NCBI GenBank assembly: GCA_020832555.1
Contig: JAFIEM010000004.1
Location: 18,845 to 82,844 of the forward strand
DNA length: 64,000 nucleotides
Origin: Natronohydrobacter sp.
GTDB taxonomy: Bacteria; Pseudomonadota; Alphaproteobacteria; Rhodobacterales; Rhodobacteraceae
Reading direction: 5' to 3'
Shown here in pieces: positions 26,851-35,291 of the stretch. Made by a program: the position numbers and the translations under genes. Every line of letters begins with the position of its first letter. The first letter of the stretch is position 1. A model generated the notes under the pieces. It was not told the DNA's origin. It saw only the letters and a program-made list of their open reading frames with translations, and made no database searches.

Positions 26851-27497
26851 GCGCGGTATCGCAGGGTCGGTGTGACGATTGCAGCGAACAGGACTCCTGC
26901 GATGAAACCACCCAGATGGGCCTCCCAGGCGACAAGACCCGATAATGCCAGCCATAGGATGACGTTCAACAAGACCAGCCCCAAGAGCGAGCGCCATAAG
27001 GGTCGCATGGAACTGCGCAGATGCTGACGCGCCTGCCATTCCCAGAATTTCCATGCCCCGATCAGCCCGAATACTGCGCCAGAGGCCCCGACCATCGGGG
27101 CTTCTGATCCTGACAGAAGGGCAAACCCGGCGCCCCCGGCAATAGCCGACAGGATATAGAGCAGCAGAAAACCCTTTTGGCCGATCCGCGCCACCGCGAT
27201 CCCACCAAGCGCCAGAACGGCGATCATGTTGCCAATCAGATGCAACAGGCCCCCGTGCAAGAAGGCGTATGTCAGGAACATTGTCTCGCGCTGTACAGGA
27301 TAGATCGGTTCCCAGCCTGACAGGAGTCCGTTCCAGAATGCGCCGTGCAGCAGCATCTGTCGCCGCAGATCGCTGCCGCCGAACAGAGCAGATTCCAGTA
27401 GTGTCAGCAAAATCTCGGGAAGGCATGTCAGACCGACAAGCCAGATCACGGCAGGTGCATTTGCGTGCGTGGGAAGTGTTATATGCTGTGGACCCAT
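26847..27497 (-). CDS. Rhomboid family intramembrane serine protease
   Basis: The roughly 216-residue protein has six or seven transmembrane helices. The catalytic serine lies in '[13 protein letters not shown]', the catalytic histidine in '[11 protein letters not shown]', and the oxyanion-side motif is 'GLLHLIGNM' (HxxxN). It should cut transmembrane substrates in the inner membrane. The start is uncertain: the ATG at 27497 has no good RBS, and the track's start at 27587 adds 30 residues rich in R that precede no known domain. It converges with tpiA with a 4-bp overlap. Confidence 0.88.
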   Translation of the reverse strand: MGPQHITLPTHANAPAVIWLVGLTCLPEILLTLLESALFGGSDLRRQMLLHGAFWNGLLSGWEPIYPVQRETMFLTYAFLHGGLLHLIGNMIAVLALGGIAVARIGQKGFLLLYILSAIAGGAGFALLSGSEAPMVGASGAVFGLIGAWKFWEWQARQHLRSSMRPLWRSLLGLVLLNVILWLALSGLVAWEAHLGGFIAGVLFAAIVTPTLRYRA

Positions 27498-27587
27498 GCG
27501 CGCGGAAGTGACACTCTCATCAACCCTGTGCAAGTCCTGAGCTCGACGCCCCTCCGCGCGGGAAGGGGGTCGCGTCTTTCGTGTCAC

Positions 27588-28289
27588 TCAGTACCCCGTG
27601 CTGTAGAGAACTGTTCGCAGGGTCTTCCCGACAAGGCGAAGGTCTGTCGCAAAGGAAAGATTACGCGCATATTCAATGTCCAGCTCGGCGCGACGCTGAA
27701 AATGCGAATCGTTGCGCTCGGAGACTTGCCAGACACCGGAAATGCCGGGGCGTAGCGAGGTGTAAACAGGCAGGGCAGGGCCGTAGAGATGCTTCTGCTC
27801 GGGCATCATCGGCCGCGGACCGAGAAGGCTCATCTGACCCCGCAGCACATTCCACAGTTGCGGCAACTCATCAATCGAGGTCTTGCGCAGGAACAACCCG
27901 AAGGAGGTCACACGGGGGTCGTGCTTCAGCTTCTGGGTGTCCAACCATTCCGCGCGCATTGCCGGATCGGTGTCGAGAATGTCTTGCAGCAGTCGGTCTG
28001 CATCAGGATGCATCGTGCGGAATTTCCAGATCCGGAAATGCCGACCGCCCTTGCCGATGCGCGCTTGAGAATAAAACGGAGCAACTCCCTGAACCAGAAG
28101 GACAAGGGTCACGACGATGATGATAGGCAGCACGATTGGCGCGATGAGCACTACCAGAAACAGGTCGAACAAGCGCTTTCCGAAAAGGCGGTAAAGGCCC
28201 TGACGGGCGACTTTCTCGCTTGACGGATCGCTCAGATCAGCCGAGTTTGGTATGGAGTTCTCACCGTGATACAAAGCGCGAGATGGCAT
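27588..28289 (-). CDS. Undecaprenyl-phosphate sugar-1-phosphate transferase (ExoY-like)
   Basis: The 233-residue bacterial sugar transferase adds the first sugar-1-phosphate to the lipid carrier in exopolysaccharide synthesis. One N-terminal hydrophobic segment (about 40-65) precedes the cytoplasmic catalytic core with 'FRIWKFRTMHPDADRLL', 'LRKTSIDELPQLWNVLRG', 'LLGPRPMMPEQ' and 'RPGISGVWQVSER', all family signatures. GGGGGAA lies upstream of the ATG. The rest of an exopolysaccharide cluster is not next to it; its divergent neighbour is an ExeA-like ATPase, also often found in such clusters. Confidence 0.92.
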   Translation of the reverse strand: MPSRALYHGENSIPNSADLSDPSSEKVARQGLYRLFGKRLFDLFLVVLIAPIVLPIIIVVTLVLLVQGVAPFYSQARIGKGGRHFRIWKFRTMHPDADRLLQDILDTDPAMRAEWLDTQKLKHDPRVTSFGLFLRKTSIDELPQLWNVLRGQMSLLGPRPMMPEQKHLYGPALPVYTSLRPGISGVWQVSERNDSHFQRRAELDIEYARNLSFATDLRLVGKTLRTVLYSTGY

Positions 28290-28709
28290 AAGAAATTCCC
28301 CCGAGACGTGCGAGTTGGTTCAGCTATTGGCAACAAGAAAGCCCCTTCGGCAGTCGCGGGACACGCGGCGCACCAACTCTTCGCCGTTCTATGGTTGTCA
28401 TACCTTTAACCATTCTGTGTCGCAGCAAAAATCAGCCCCGAGAGTTTGTGTTTCGCAATCTGCAACGGAATCTGTCTGCGAAATGTGAACAAATTGCGGT
28501 ATGGTTAGGGTTTGTTTCTGTCTGGCGTGAATCGCGATCATTCATAACTGTGAATGTGACATTTCTGCGGCCTGAACCGCGAATCACCAGAATGCGGTGA
28601 AGCATAGGATGCCACGACTTGGGCTTAATTTGGCTTGAATCCTGCCATGTCGCAGCAGTAACCACAGCGCAGCGGGTCGCAGTAGCTTCCTGTTTTGTGG
28701 AATGAGGGC
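28290..28709. other. Divergent intergenic region (sugar transferase / ExeA-like ATPase)
   Basis: This 420-bp region contains no convincing gene. It is AT-richer than its flanks in the middle and probably holds two divergent promoters. A short palindrome, AATGTGACATT (28553-28563), and an imperfect repeat TGAAT...ATTCA just before it could be operators. The small ORFs listed here lack RBS and family resemblance. Confidence 0.4.
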
Positions 28710-29552
28710 ATGACTCAGGCATTCAGCTCATATCTGGAGCATTTCGGCTTCAAGCAGCGTCCATTCTCTCTGACGCCTGACCCGGAATTCCTGTTCTGGT
28801 CCGACGCGACGCGTGGTGCCTATACGATGTTGCAATATGGGCTGGCCACGCGCGCACCCATTACCCTGATCACAGGTGAGATCGGTGCCGGGAAAACTGT
28901 GTTGCTGCAGCATTTCATCGAAGAGATCGAGGATGACGACAGTCTCTCGATTGCTTTGGTCACGAATACACGCCCGAATACGCGCGAGATCCTGCAATGG
29001 TTGTTGCCGGAACTGACCAAGTCCGACATCAGCGAAGAAGCCAAATTTCTGCGCGTTCAGGAGTTCCTGGTGCAGGAATATAATGAAGGGCGGCGCGTGC
29101 TGCTGGTGATCGACGAGGCACAGAACCTGTCGCTTGAGGCGCTGGAAGAATTGCGGATGCTGACCAACATAAACCTGGGCAAGGAAGAGGTCTTGCAGTT
29201 GTTCCTGATTGGCCAGCCCGAGTTGCGCGACAATGTGCGTCGCCCTGAACTTGTCCAGTTCGCCCAGCGGGTCGCGGCAAACTATCATCTGCCCTATATG
29301 GAATCGGCCACGGTGCTGAAATACATCGCGCATCGGCTGAGGGTCGCGGGCGGAACGCCGGGGATATTCAGCAAACAGGCCGCAGAGCTGGTGCATGAGG
29401 CGACGGGTGGCATCCCGCGCCTGATCAACCAGCTTTGCGACATGTCCCTTACCTACGCTTTCGCCCAGCAAGAGAAGATGGTCAAACGCAGCACAGTTCA
29501 GGCCGTGATTGACGACGGCATTTTCTTCGCGCCTTTTCCGCGAAAAATGTGA
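28710..29552 (+). CDS. ExeA/GspA-like AAA+ ATPase of polysaccharide loci
   Basis: The 280-residue protein begins 'YLEHFGFKQRPFSLTPDPEF', the hallmark start of the ExeA-like/XrtA-associated AAA ATPases. Walker A is 'GEIGAGKTVLLQHF' (about 51-64) and Walker B 'VLLVIDEAQNLS' (about 130-141). There is no transmembrane helix or peptidoglycan-binding domain. Such ATPases usually sit in exopolysaccharide export clusters; the divergent sugar transferase supports that. The start at 28710 has TGAGGG upstream; the TTG used in the track is less likely. Confidence 0.85.
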   Translation: MTQAFSSYLEHFGFKQRPFSLTPDPEFLFWSDATRGAYTMLQYGLATRAPITLITGEIGAGKTVLLQHFIEEIEDDDSLSIALVTNTRPNTREILQWLLPELTKSDISEEAKFLRVQEFLVQEYNEGRRVLLVIDEAQNLSLEALEELRMLTNINLGKEEVLQLFLIGQPELRDNVRRPELVQFAQRVAANYHLPYMESATVLKYIAHRLRVAGGTPGIFSKQAAELVHEATGGIPRLINQLCDMSLTYAFAQQEKMVKRSTVQAVIDDGIFFAPFPRKM

Positions 29553-29558
29553 CCGCGG

Positions 29559-29981
29559 CTACCAGTGGCCGACGCTCTCCATGCTGGCCCAGGGTTCAGC
29601 CGGGGGCAGGGCGCTGCCCTGTTGCAACAACTCGATCGAGATATTGTCGGGTGAGCGCACGAAAGCCATGCGACCGTCGCGGGGCGGGCGGTTGATCGTG
29701 ATCCCCGCAGCCTGCAACTCGGCGCATTTGGCATAGATATCCTCGACCTCATAGGCGAGATGGCCGAAATGGCGGCTGTCGGCAGGCAGACCATCGTCTC
29801 CGTCCCAGTTATAGGTCAACTCGACCGGACATTCTGGCTGACCTGGGGGGGCCATGAAGACCAAAGTGAAGCGGCCTGACTCGCTTTCATGGCGGCGGGT
29901 TTCCTCCAGTCCCAGCAATTTGTAGAAGGCGATCGAGGCGTCGAGATCCTTCACCCGGACCATTGTGTGCAGATAGCGCAT
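29559..29981 (-). CDS. gloA: Lactoylglutathione lyase (glyoxalase I)
   Basis: Glyoxalase I isomerises the methylglyoxal-glutathione hemithioacetal to S-lactoylglutathione. The 140-residue protein has the two beta-alpha-beta-beta-beta units of the family and the expected metal ligands: His in 'YLHTMVRV', Glu in 'CPVELTYNW', His in 'RHFGHLAYEV' and Glu in 'ISIELLQQ'. AAGGAG precedes the ATG. It ends six bases from the convergent ATPase gene. Confidence 0.95.
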   Translation of the reverse strand: MRYLHTMVRVKDLDASIAFYKLLGLEETRRHESESGRFTLVFMAPPGQPECPVELTYNWDGDDGLPADSRHFGHLAYEVEDIYAKCAELQAAGITINRPPRDGRMAFVRSPDNISIELLQQGSALPPAEPWASMESVGHW

Positions 29982-30105
29982 CCTGTTGCTCCTTGTTCTT
30001 CCGGTCAGAAGATAGGGACTTCTGTCGGGGCTGCAATGGGGGTTTCAGAATCAACCACATCCGTTCTAAGGTGAGCAACACAGCATGTTGTATTGCGGGC
30101 GGGGC

Positions 30106-30885
30106 ATGAAGCAGTATCTGGACGGTTTGCGCTATATCCTGGAAAACGGCATACCTTCGGATGACCGGACGGGAACCGGCACTTTGTCGGTTTTCGGGAT
30201 GCAGATGCGCTATGATCTTGCAGAGGGGTTCCCGCTGGTCACGACAAAACGCGTGCATCTGAAGTCAGTCATCCACGAGTTGCTCTGGTTTCTTTCCGGG
30301 AATACGAATGTTGGCTATCTGCAAGCGAACGGGGTCAGCATCTGGGATGAATGGGCTGATGATTCTGGGGATCTTGGGCCTGTCTATGGGCGCCAGTGGC
30401 GCGATTTCGGCGGCGTGGACCAGATCGCAACTCTGGTGGAGCAGATTAGCCAGACCCCGGACAGCCGGCGCCTGATCGTCTCGGCCTGGAACCCCGCTGA
30501 TGTGCCACAAATGGCGCTGCCGCCGTGTCATACGCTCTGGCAGGTGCGCATTCTGAGCGGCAAATTGCATCTGCAACTCTATCAGCGTTCGGCGGACATG
30601 TTTCTTGGTGTGCCTTTCAACATCGCCTCTTATGCGCTGTTGCAAATGATGCTGGCCAAGGTCACGGGGCTGGAGCCGGGGGTTTTCGTGCATACGCTGG
30701 GGGACGCGCATATCTACTCGAACCATATGGAACAAGTACAGATCCAGCTTGCGCGCGACCCGCGCCCGCTACCGCGCATGGAAATCCTGCGCAGCCCTGA
30801 GACGATTTTCGATTTTGTGTATGAGGATTTCCGCATCCATGATTATGATCCGCATCCCGCGATCAAGGCACCGGTGGCGGTCTGA
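30106..30885 (+). CDS. thyA: Thymidylate synthase
   Basis: ThyA methylates dUMP to dTMP using methylene-tetrahydrofolate. The 259-residue protein starts '[15 protein letters not shown]' like other ThyA proteins; the ORF-track start at 30085 adds seven unlikely residues, and GGCGGGG lies before the chosen ATG. The catalytic cysteine is in '[10 protein letters not shown]', the phosphate-binding arginines in '[11 protein letters not shown]', and the C-terminal 'IKAPVAV' is canonical. folA starts directly after the stop, so the folate oxidised by ThyA is reduced by its neighbour. Confidence 0.97.
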   Translation: MKQYLDGLRYILENGIPSDDRTGTGTLSVFGMQMRYDLAEGFPLVTTKRVHLKSVIHELLWFLSGNTNVGYLQANGVSIWDEWADDSGDLGPVYGRQWRDFGGVDQIATLVEQISQTPDSRRLIVSAWNPADVPQMALPPCHTLWQVRILSGKLHLQLYQRSADMFLGVPFNIASYALLQMMLAKVTGLEPGVFVHTLGDAHIYSNHMEQVQIQLARDPRPLPRMEILRSPETIFDFVYEDFRIHDYDPHPAIKAPVAV

Positions 30886-31368
30886 ATGCTGAGCCTGATC
30901 GTCGCGCGCGCGCGAAATGGTGCTATCGGGCGGGATGGTTCAATACCTTGGCACGCGCCCGAAGACCTCGCCTTTTTTCAGCGCGAAACGCTGGGTGGTG
31001 CGATCATTATGGGACGCAAGACCTGGGAGAGCCTGCCGAAACGACCTTTGCCGCGCAGGCTGAATATCGTCGTCACCTCGACCACCTGCGCGACGGAAAG
31101 CGAAGGGCTGTTTGTTTCTCTGGACAACGCCCTCGATGCGGCCCGCGCGGCGGGGCATATGCGTGTCTACGCGATTGGTGGCGCCGGGATCTACAGCGCT
31201 TTCCTGCCAAAAGCGGACCGGCTTCTGATCACAGAGGTAGATCTTGAGGTGCCGGATGCCGATACTTTCTTCCCGCAGATCAATTCGGACCAGTGGCGGT
31301 TGACGGCGCGCTTGCCATTACGGTCCGACGACCCGCGCTGCGTGTTGACCGAGTATCTTCGGATCTGA
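30886..31368 (+). CDS. folA: Dihydrofolate reductase
   Basis: FolA reduces dihydrofolate to tetrahydrofolate with NADPH. In the 160-residue protein 'NGAIGRDGSIPWHAPEDLAF' contains the substrate-binding acid, 'IMGRKTWESLP' the cofactor-binding segment, and 'VYAIGGAGIYSAFL' the glycine pair. The ATG is immediately after the thyA stop codon. Confidence 0.96.
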   Translation: MLSLIVARARNGAIGRDGSIPWHAPEDLAFFQRETLGGAIIMGRKTWESLPKRPLPRRLNIVVTSTTCATESEGLFVSLDNALDAARAAGHMRVYAIGGAGIYSAFLPKADRLLITEVDLEVPDADTFFPQINSDQWRLTARLPLRSDDPRCVLTEYLRI

Positions 31369-31434
31369 GTGAAGCGCCATTGCAGAGCCTTGCGCCAGCA
31401 TCTACATCTTGTGAAACCACAGATGGAGTTCCAG

Positions 31435-31752
31435 ATGCAGATTCAGGTAAACACCGATAACACCATTTCCGGGCGCGAGGATGTCGTGTCCTTTGTCGAG
31501 GGGGTGATCGCATCGAAACTGGGGGCGGTGTCCGGTTCGATCACACGCGTCGAAGTGCATCTGCAGGACCAGAATGCAGAGAAGAAAGGTCCGGATGACA
31601 AGCGCTGCATGATCGAAGTGCGGCTCGAAGGTCGCCAGCCGGTCAGCGCGACGCATACGGCCGACAATCTGCAATCGTCAGTCACTGGTGCAGTGGACAA
31701 GATGCGCAACCTGCTTGATCGCGAACTTGGAAAGGCTCGCGCTCGTCGCTGA
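31435..31752 (+). CDS. HPF/RaiA-type ribosome-associated protein
   Basis: The 105-residue protein, starting 'MQIQVNTDN', belongs to the HPF/RaiA (sigma-54 modulation protein) fold and keeps 'ITRVEVHLQDQN' and 'DKRCMIEVRLEG'. Family members bind the 30S subunit under stress. It lacks the long HPF C-terminal domain. GGAG sits nine bases before the chosen ATG; the track's longer start at 31369 begins inside the folA end. It is probably the third gene of the thyA-folA transcript. Confidence 0.85.
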   Translation: MQIQVNTDNTISGREDVVSFVEGVIASKLGAVSGSITRVEVHLQDQNAEKKGPDDKRCMIEVRLEGRQPVSATHTADNLQSSVTGAVDKMRNLLDRELGKARARR

Positions 31753-31767
31753 ACCAGTCTGGCCCTG

Positions 31768-31797
31768 CTGCAATGTGTCTTATTGGACACATTGCAG
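31768..31797. terminator. Perfect 12-bp palindrome: terminator or operator
   Basis: CTGCAATGTGTC pairs perfectly with GACACATTGCAG around TTATTG. It is 15 bp after the hibernation-factor stop. No T-run follows, so it could be an operator instead; it also fits the loose TGT-N12-ACA pattern. Confidence 0.5.
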
Positions 31798-32173
31798 TAT
31801 CCCGGTGTTCGGCAGGCATCTTGCGTTCAAATCAATTTGATTAACCATATGTTGTAGTTTGTTTTGATGCGTGTCTTGCAGTTCCCGTTCTGATTGATAG
31901 GCACCCGTCCATGTCGCGCTCCAGTGAGCCGTTGCCGTGTGTCATGGAGCGGCGCAATGCAGGAAAGATTGTCAAATCGCTTTAATTTAAGTAAAGTTCA
32001 GACGTTAATCCTGAAAACAGGAAACAAGTGACCCTCCGAAAAAAAAGAGAGGGCATTGAGCAGAGGCATAGGCAAGATGGGCTGGTCTTTCGACCATCGC
32101 TTGAAGGATATGTCGCGCGAAGCCATAGGCTTGGCGTGTGTTCTTCATGCGAGACATGCCCGAAGGGCAGATC
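31798..32173. other. Intergenic leader region before the cellulose operon
   Basis: About 375 bp hold no gene I can support. The region is AT-richer than its flanks. A sigma-70-like promoter candidate, TTGTCA-N17-TAAAGT, lies at 31969-31997, and a weak A-rich-loop hairpin (CCCTC/GAGGG) at 32032-32053. No c-di-GMP riboswitch signature was recognised. Confidence 0.4.
31969..31997 (+). promoter_or_regulatory. Candidate promoter of the bcs operon
   Basis: TTGTCA and TAAAGT are separated by 17 bp in an AT-rich stretch, 177 bp before bcsN. This is a pattern match only. Confidence 0.3.
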
Positions 32174-32827
32174 ATGGACATTCATAACCCGATTTCTCGG
32201 AACTGCATACACCCCCGGCAAGGGCGCATCTCGACTGGCCTGCGCCTTGTCGCGGGGCTTGCTCTGGCCGTCGGGTTGAGCGCCTGTCAAATGAGCTCGC
32301 AGGGGGGGCAGACCAGCCGTACCGAATTGGCCGAAGCCCTTTCGGAATATCGGATCGTGCCAACCGGGCGCGCTTTCGTTTCTGTGCCCAACGCTCTTCT
32401 GGTGATGGAACGCGATCTGGGTGTTGCGCTTGAACAGCGCATTACCTTGCCGAACGCGACCACACTGGCCGGTGAAAACACCATTCAGCTGCGCGCGCAA
32501 ACCAGCCGGTCCTCCAGCGCGACACGGCTGCAACTGACCGAGATTCTTGCGCAATTCGGTGGCGTGCCTTCACCGTTCAGAGCTTTGGATGAGTCTTCAC
32601 TGAGTTCCAGTACGGATCAGTATGGCGACGTGACATATACAGTGACCCGCCCCGGCGGGGACGTGACCTGCGTGCTGGCTTTTCGCCGCTCGCAGATCGG
32701 GGCGCGTGCTTTGCCGCGCGGATCATCGGCGCTGGATCTGATGATGCGCAACTGCGTGACAGGATCGGTACAGGATGCGCTCGCCCCACTTGGTCCGCAG
32801 GCTTTCTCGCTTGGTGTGGCGCGATGA
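32174..32827 (+). CDS. bcsN: Cellulose biosynthesis protein BcsN (lipoprotein)
   Basis: The 217-residue protein has a lipoprotein signal with lipobox 'LSAC' (about residues 35-38) and resembles BcsN, an accessory gene at the head of alphaproteobacterial cellulose operons (for example in Agrobacterium). A 'FVSVPNALLVMERDLG' stretch and two further cysteines are visible, but no enzyme motif. The start at 32174 (MDIHNP) has GAAGGGCAG upstream, though the signal is then unusually long; a later start cannot be excluded. bcsA follows after 28 bp. Function in cellulose synthesis is known only genetically. Confidence 0.72.
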   Translation: MDIHNPISRNCIHPRQGRISTGLRLVAGLALAVGLSACQMSSQGGQTSRTELAEALSEYRIVPTGRAFVSVPNALLVMERDLGVALEQRITLPNATTLAGENTIQLRAQTSRSSSATRLQLTEILAQFGGVPSPFRALDESSLSSSTDQYGDVTYTVTRPGGDVTCVLAFRRSQIGARALPRGSSALDLMMRNCVTGSVQDALAPLGPQAFSLGVAR

Positions 32828-32855
32828 CAGTGATTTTAAATAAGGGTGTGTTTCA

Positions 32856-35291
32856 ATGAGTATGCTGATTGCGACACGAAAACTGCGGGTCGGCGAGATA
32901 GGATTGTTCCTGCTCTGGACGGCTTTGGTCGTTCCCCTCGCCATTCTGGCCAGTATTCCGACATCGACCGCAGTGCAGGGGGCGTTGGGGCTGTTCGCTG
33001 TTCTGGTGGTGGCGCTGCTCAAGCCCTTTACCATGAAGAACATCATGGCGCGCTTTGCGCTCCTCTCTGTCGCAAGTGCGATCGTGATGCGGTACTGGTT
33101 CTGGCGGGCGACCGAGACACTGCCACCGCTCGACAACCCGATCTCCTTTTCCGTTGCGCTGGCACTTTTCATCGTTGAAACCTACGCGATCTGTGTCTTC
33201 TTCATCAGTTCTTTCATAACAGCGGATCCGATCAACCGGACCCTGCCGCCCAAGGTTTCCGCGGCCGCGCTTCCGACCGTCGATATTCTGGTGCCGAGCT
33301 ATAACGAACCGACCGAGATGCTTGCGGTGACTTTGTCTGCCGCGAAGAACATGCATTATCCTGCCCATAAGCGCACTGTGGTCCTGTGCGATGACGGTGG
33401 AACCGACCAGCGCTGCAATCACGAAGACCCGGCGATCTCGGAGAAGGCGCGCAAACGTCGTGCAGAGTTGCAGAATCTGTGCGCGGAACTCGGGATCGTC
33501 TATTCGACCCGTCCGAAGAATGAACATGCCAAGGCCGGGAATATGTCTGCCGCGCTGGAGCGGCTGAATGGCGATCTGGTAGTGGTCTTTGACGCAGACC
33601 ATGTGCCCAGTCGTGACTTTCTGGCGCGGACGGTCGGGTATTTCGTCGAAGACCCGAAGCTGTTTCTTGTCCAGACGCCGCATTTCTTTCTCAATCCCGA
33701 TCCGGTCGAACGCAATGTCGGGTTTCGCGCGGATTGCCCGCCCGAAAACGAGATGTTCTATCATCTGGGTCATCGCGGGCTTGACCGCTGGGGCGGGGCG
33801 TTCTTTTGCGGCTCTGCAGCCTTGCTGCGGCGCGCGGCTCTGGACGATGTGGGCGGTTTCGCGGGCGAGACCATTACCGAGGATGCCGAAACGGCACTGG
33901 AGATTCACAGCCGGGGCTGGAAGAGCCTTTATGTCGATCACGCGATGATCGCGGGCCTGCAGCCTGAAACCTTCGTGACCTTTATCGAGCAGCGTGGACG
34001 TTGGGCAGCAGGCATGATGCAGCTTCTGCGTCTGAAAAACCCGCTGCGCCGCAAGGGCATGAGCCTGACACAGCGGCTGTGTTACCTCAATTCCATGACC
34101 TTCTGGCTTTTTCCGTTGGTGCGCATGGTCTTCATCCTCGCACCATTGGCCTATCTGTTCTTCGGCATGCAGATCTTCGTGGCGACCATCGAGGAAGTGC
34201 TGGTTTATATGGGCGCCTATATGGCGGTCAGTTTCATGGTGCAGAACGCCCTTTATGCGCGGGTGCGATGGCCACTTATGTCCGAGATCTACGAGACAGC
34301 GCAGGCACCCTATCTGTCTGGCGTGGTCATCAAGACCTTGCTCAAACCGCGCGGTGCGAAATTCAATGTGACGGCCAAGGACGAGGTTCTGGAAGAAGAT
34401 TACATCTCGCCGCTGTTCAAGCCGCTTCTGGCACTCTGGGTGATTTGTGCGCTGGGTGTAGTGGCGGCAGGAATTCGCTGGGTCATGTTTCCGGGCGATC
34501 ATACGATTCTGATGATCGTCGGCGGCTGGGCCGTGTTCAATTTCATCATTCTGTCAGCAGCTTTGCGGGCGATTGCCGAACGGCAGCAACGACGGGGTGT
34601 GCCGCGGGTTGATATGAAAGTCCCGGCGGTGGCGGCTATTGGACGTGATGGCAGGTTCAGCTTCACGGCGGCAACCATCCTCAATTCGTCGACCAGCGGG
34701 GCAAAGCTCAAACTGATTGGCGGCCCTGAAACTGATCCCGCCGAGCTGGCCTCGATCGCGCCGGGCTACGTGCTCTATTTTACTCCGGAATTCCCGAAAT
34801 CACCGCATCTGGAAAACGCAGTGCGCGTACAGGTCAAGAATGTCGAGCGCACCAATTCAGGTGTCGTCGTCGGTGTACGCTACGACCCGGACCAACCCAT
34901 GCAGGCGCGTGAGACGATTGCGCATCTGATCTTTGGGGACAGCGCGAATTGGGAAATGGTCCGCGCAGGCAAGAACAAGCCCATGCCGATGATCCGGGGC
35001 ATGCTCTATGTTGTCGGTCTTGCCTGTGCCTCTGTGTATCACACCTTGCGCGCGCTGGCCGCAGAACCCGCCCGCCGACGGGCCGCAGAGGAACGCGCCC
35101 GCATGAGCGAGATCCGCGAACTGGAGCCTGCGCATATGCTGGCTTTCGGCGAGGCATTCGATCCCGATATCGCCAATCCCGATTTTTCCTTTGATCAGTT
35201 CGGGACCGGTGTGCCGGGGCTGGCAGGGGGGCGCATGGCCGCCAATCGTCAGACCCAGATCCTGGCGCGTGGATTGGAGGTCAAGCCATGA
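32856..35291 (+). CDS. bcsA: Cellulose synthase catalytic subunit (UDP-forming)
   Basis: BcsA is the inner-membrane glycosyltransferase that polymerises UDP-glucose and threads cellulose outward. In the 811-residue protein the GT-2 core shows 'VLCDDGGTD' (about 180), 'VVFDADHVPS' (DxD, about 245), 'TITEDAETALE' (TED, about 340) and 'EQRGRWAAGM' (QxxRW, about 378). About eight transmembrane helices flank it. The C-terminal PilZ domain (about 565-680) has 'ERQQRRGVPR' and 'LNSSTSG', the two parts of a c-di-GMP site, so activation by c-di-GMP is expected. bcsB starts inside its stop codon (ATGA). Confidence 0.96.
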   Translation: MSMLIATRKLRVGEIGLFLLWTALVVPLAILASIPTSTAVQGALGLFAVLVVALLKPFTMKNIMARFALLSVASAIVMRYWFWRATETLPPLDNPISFSVALALFIVETYAICVFFISSFITADPINRTLPPKVSAAALPTVDILVPSYNEPTEMLAVTLSAAKNMHYPAHKRTVVLCDDGGTDQRCNHEDPAISEKARKRRAELQNLCAELGIVYSTRPKNEHAKAGNMSAALERLNGDLVVVFDADHVPSRDFLARTVGYFVEDPKLFLVQTPHFFLNPDPVERNVGFRADCPPENEMFYHLGHRGLDRWGGAFFCGSAALLRRAALDDVGGFAGETITEDAETALEIHSRGWKSLYVDHAMIAGLQPETFVTFIEQRGRWAAGMMQLLRLKNPLRRKGMSLTQRLCYLNSMTFWLFPLVRMVFILAPLAYLFFGMQIFVATIEEVLVYMGAYMAVSFMVQNALYARVRWPLMSEIYETAQAPYLSGVVIKTLLKPRGAKFNVTAKDEVLEEDYISPLFKPLLALWVICALGVVAAGIRWVMFPGDHTILMIVGGWAVFNFIILSAALRAIAERQQRRGVPRVDMKVPAVAAIGRDGRFSFTAATILNSSTSGAKLKLIGGPETDPAELASIAPGYVLYFTPEFPKSPHLENAVRVQVKNVERTNSGVVVGVRYDPDQPMQARETIAHLIFGDSANWEMVRAGKNKPMPMIRGMLYVVGLACASVYHTLRALAAEPARRRAAEERARMSEIRELEPAHMLAFGEAFDPDIANPDFSFDQFGTGVPGLAGGRMAANRQTQILARGLEVKP

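Noticed and set aside
31768-31797. PpsR/CrtJ (TGT-N12-ACA) operator reading of the palindrome
   Set aside because: The pattern is loose and any such palindrome fits; no photosynthesis gene is nearby.
31998-32173. c-di-GMP riboswitch before the cellulose operon
   Set aside because: Expected, but no GEMM-type conserved core was recognised; only short weak hairpins are present.
32853-34502. 549-aa minus-strand ORF opposite bcsA
   Set aside because: Shadow of the clearly coding bcsA; no RBS or recognisable motif.
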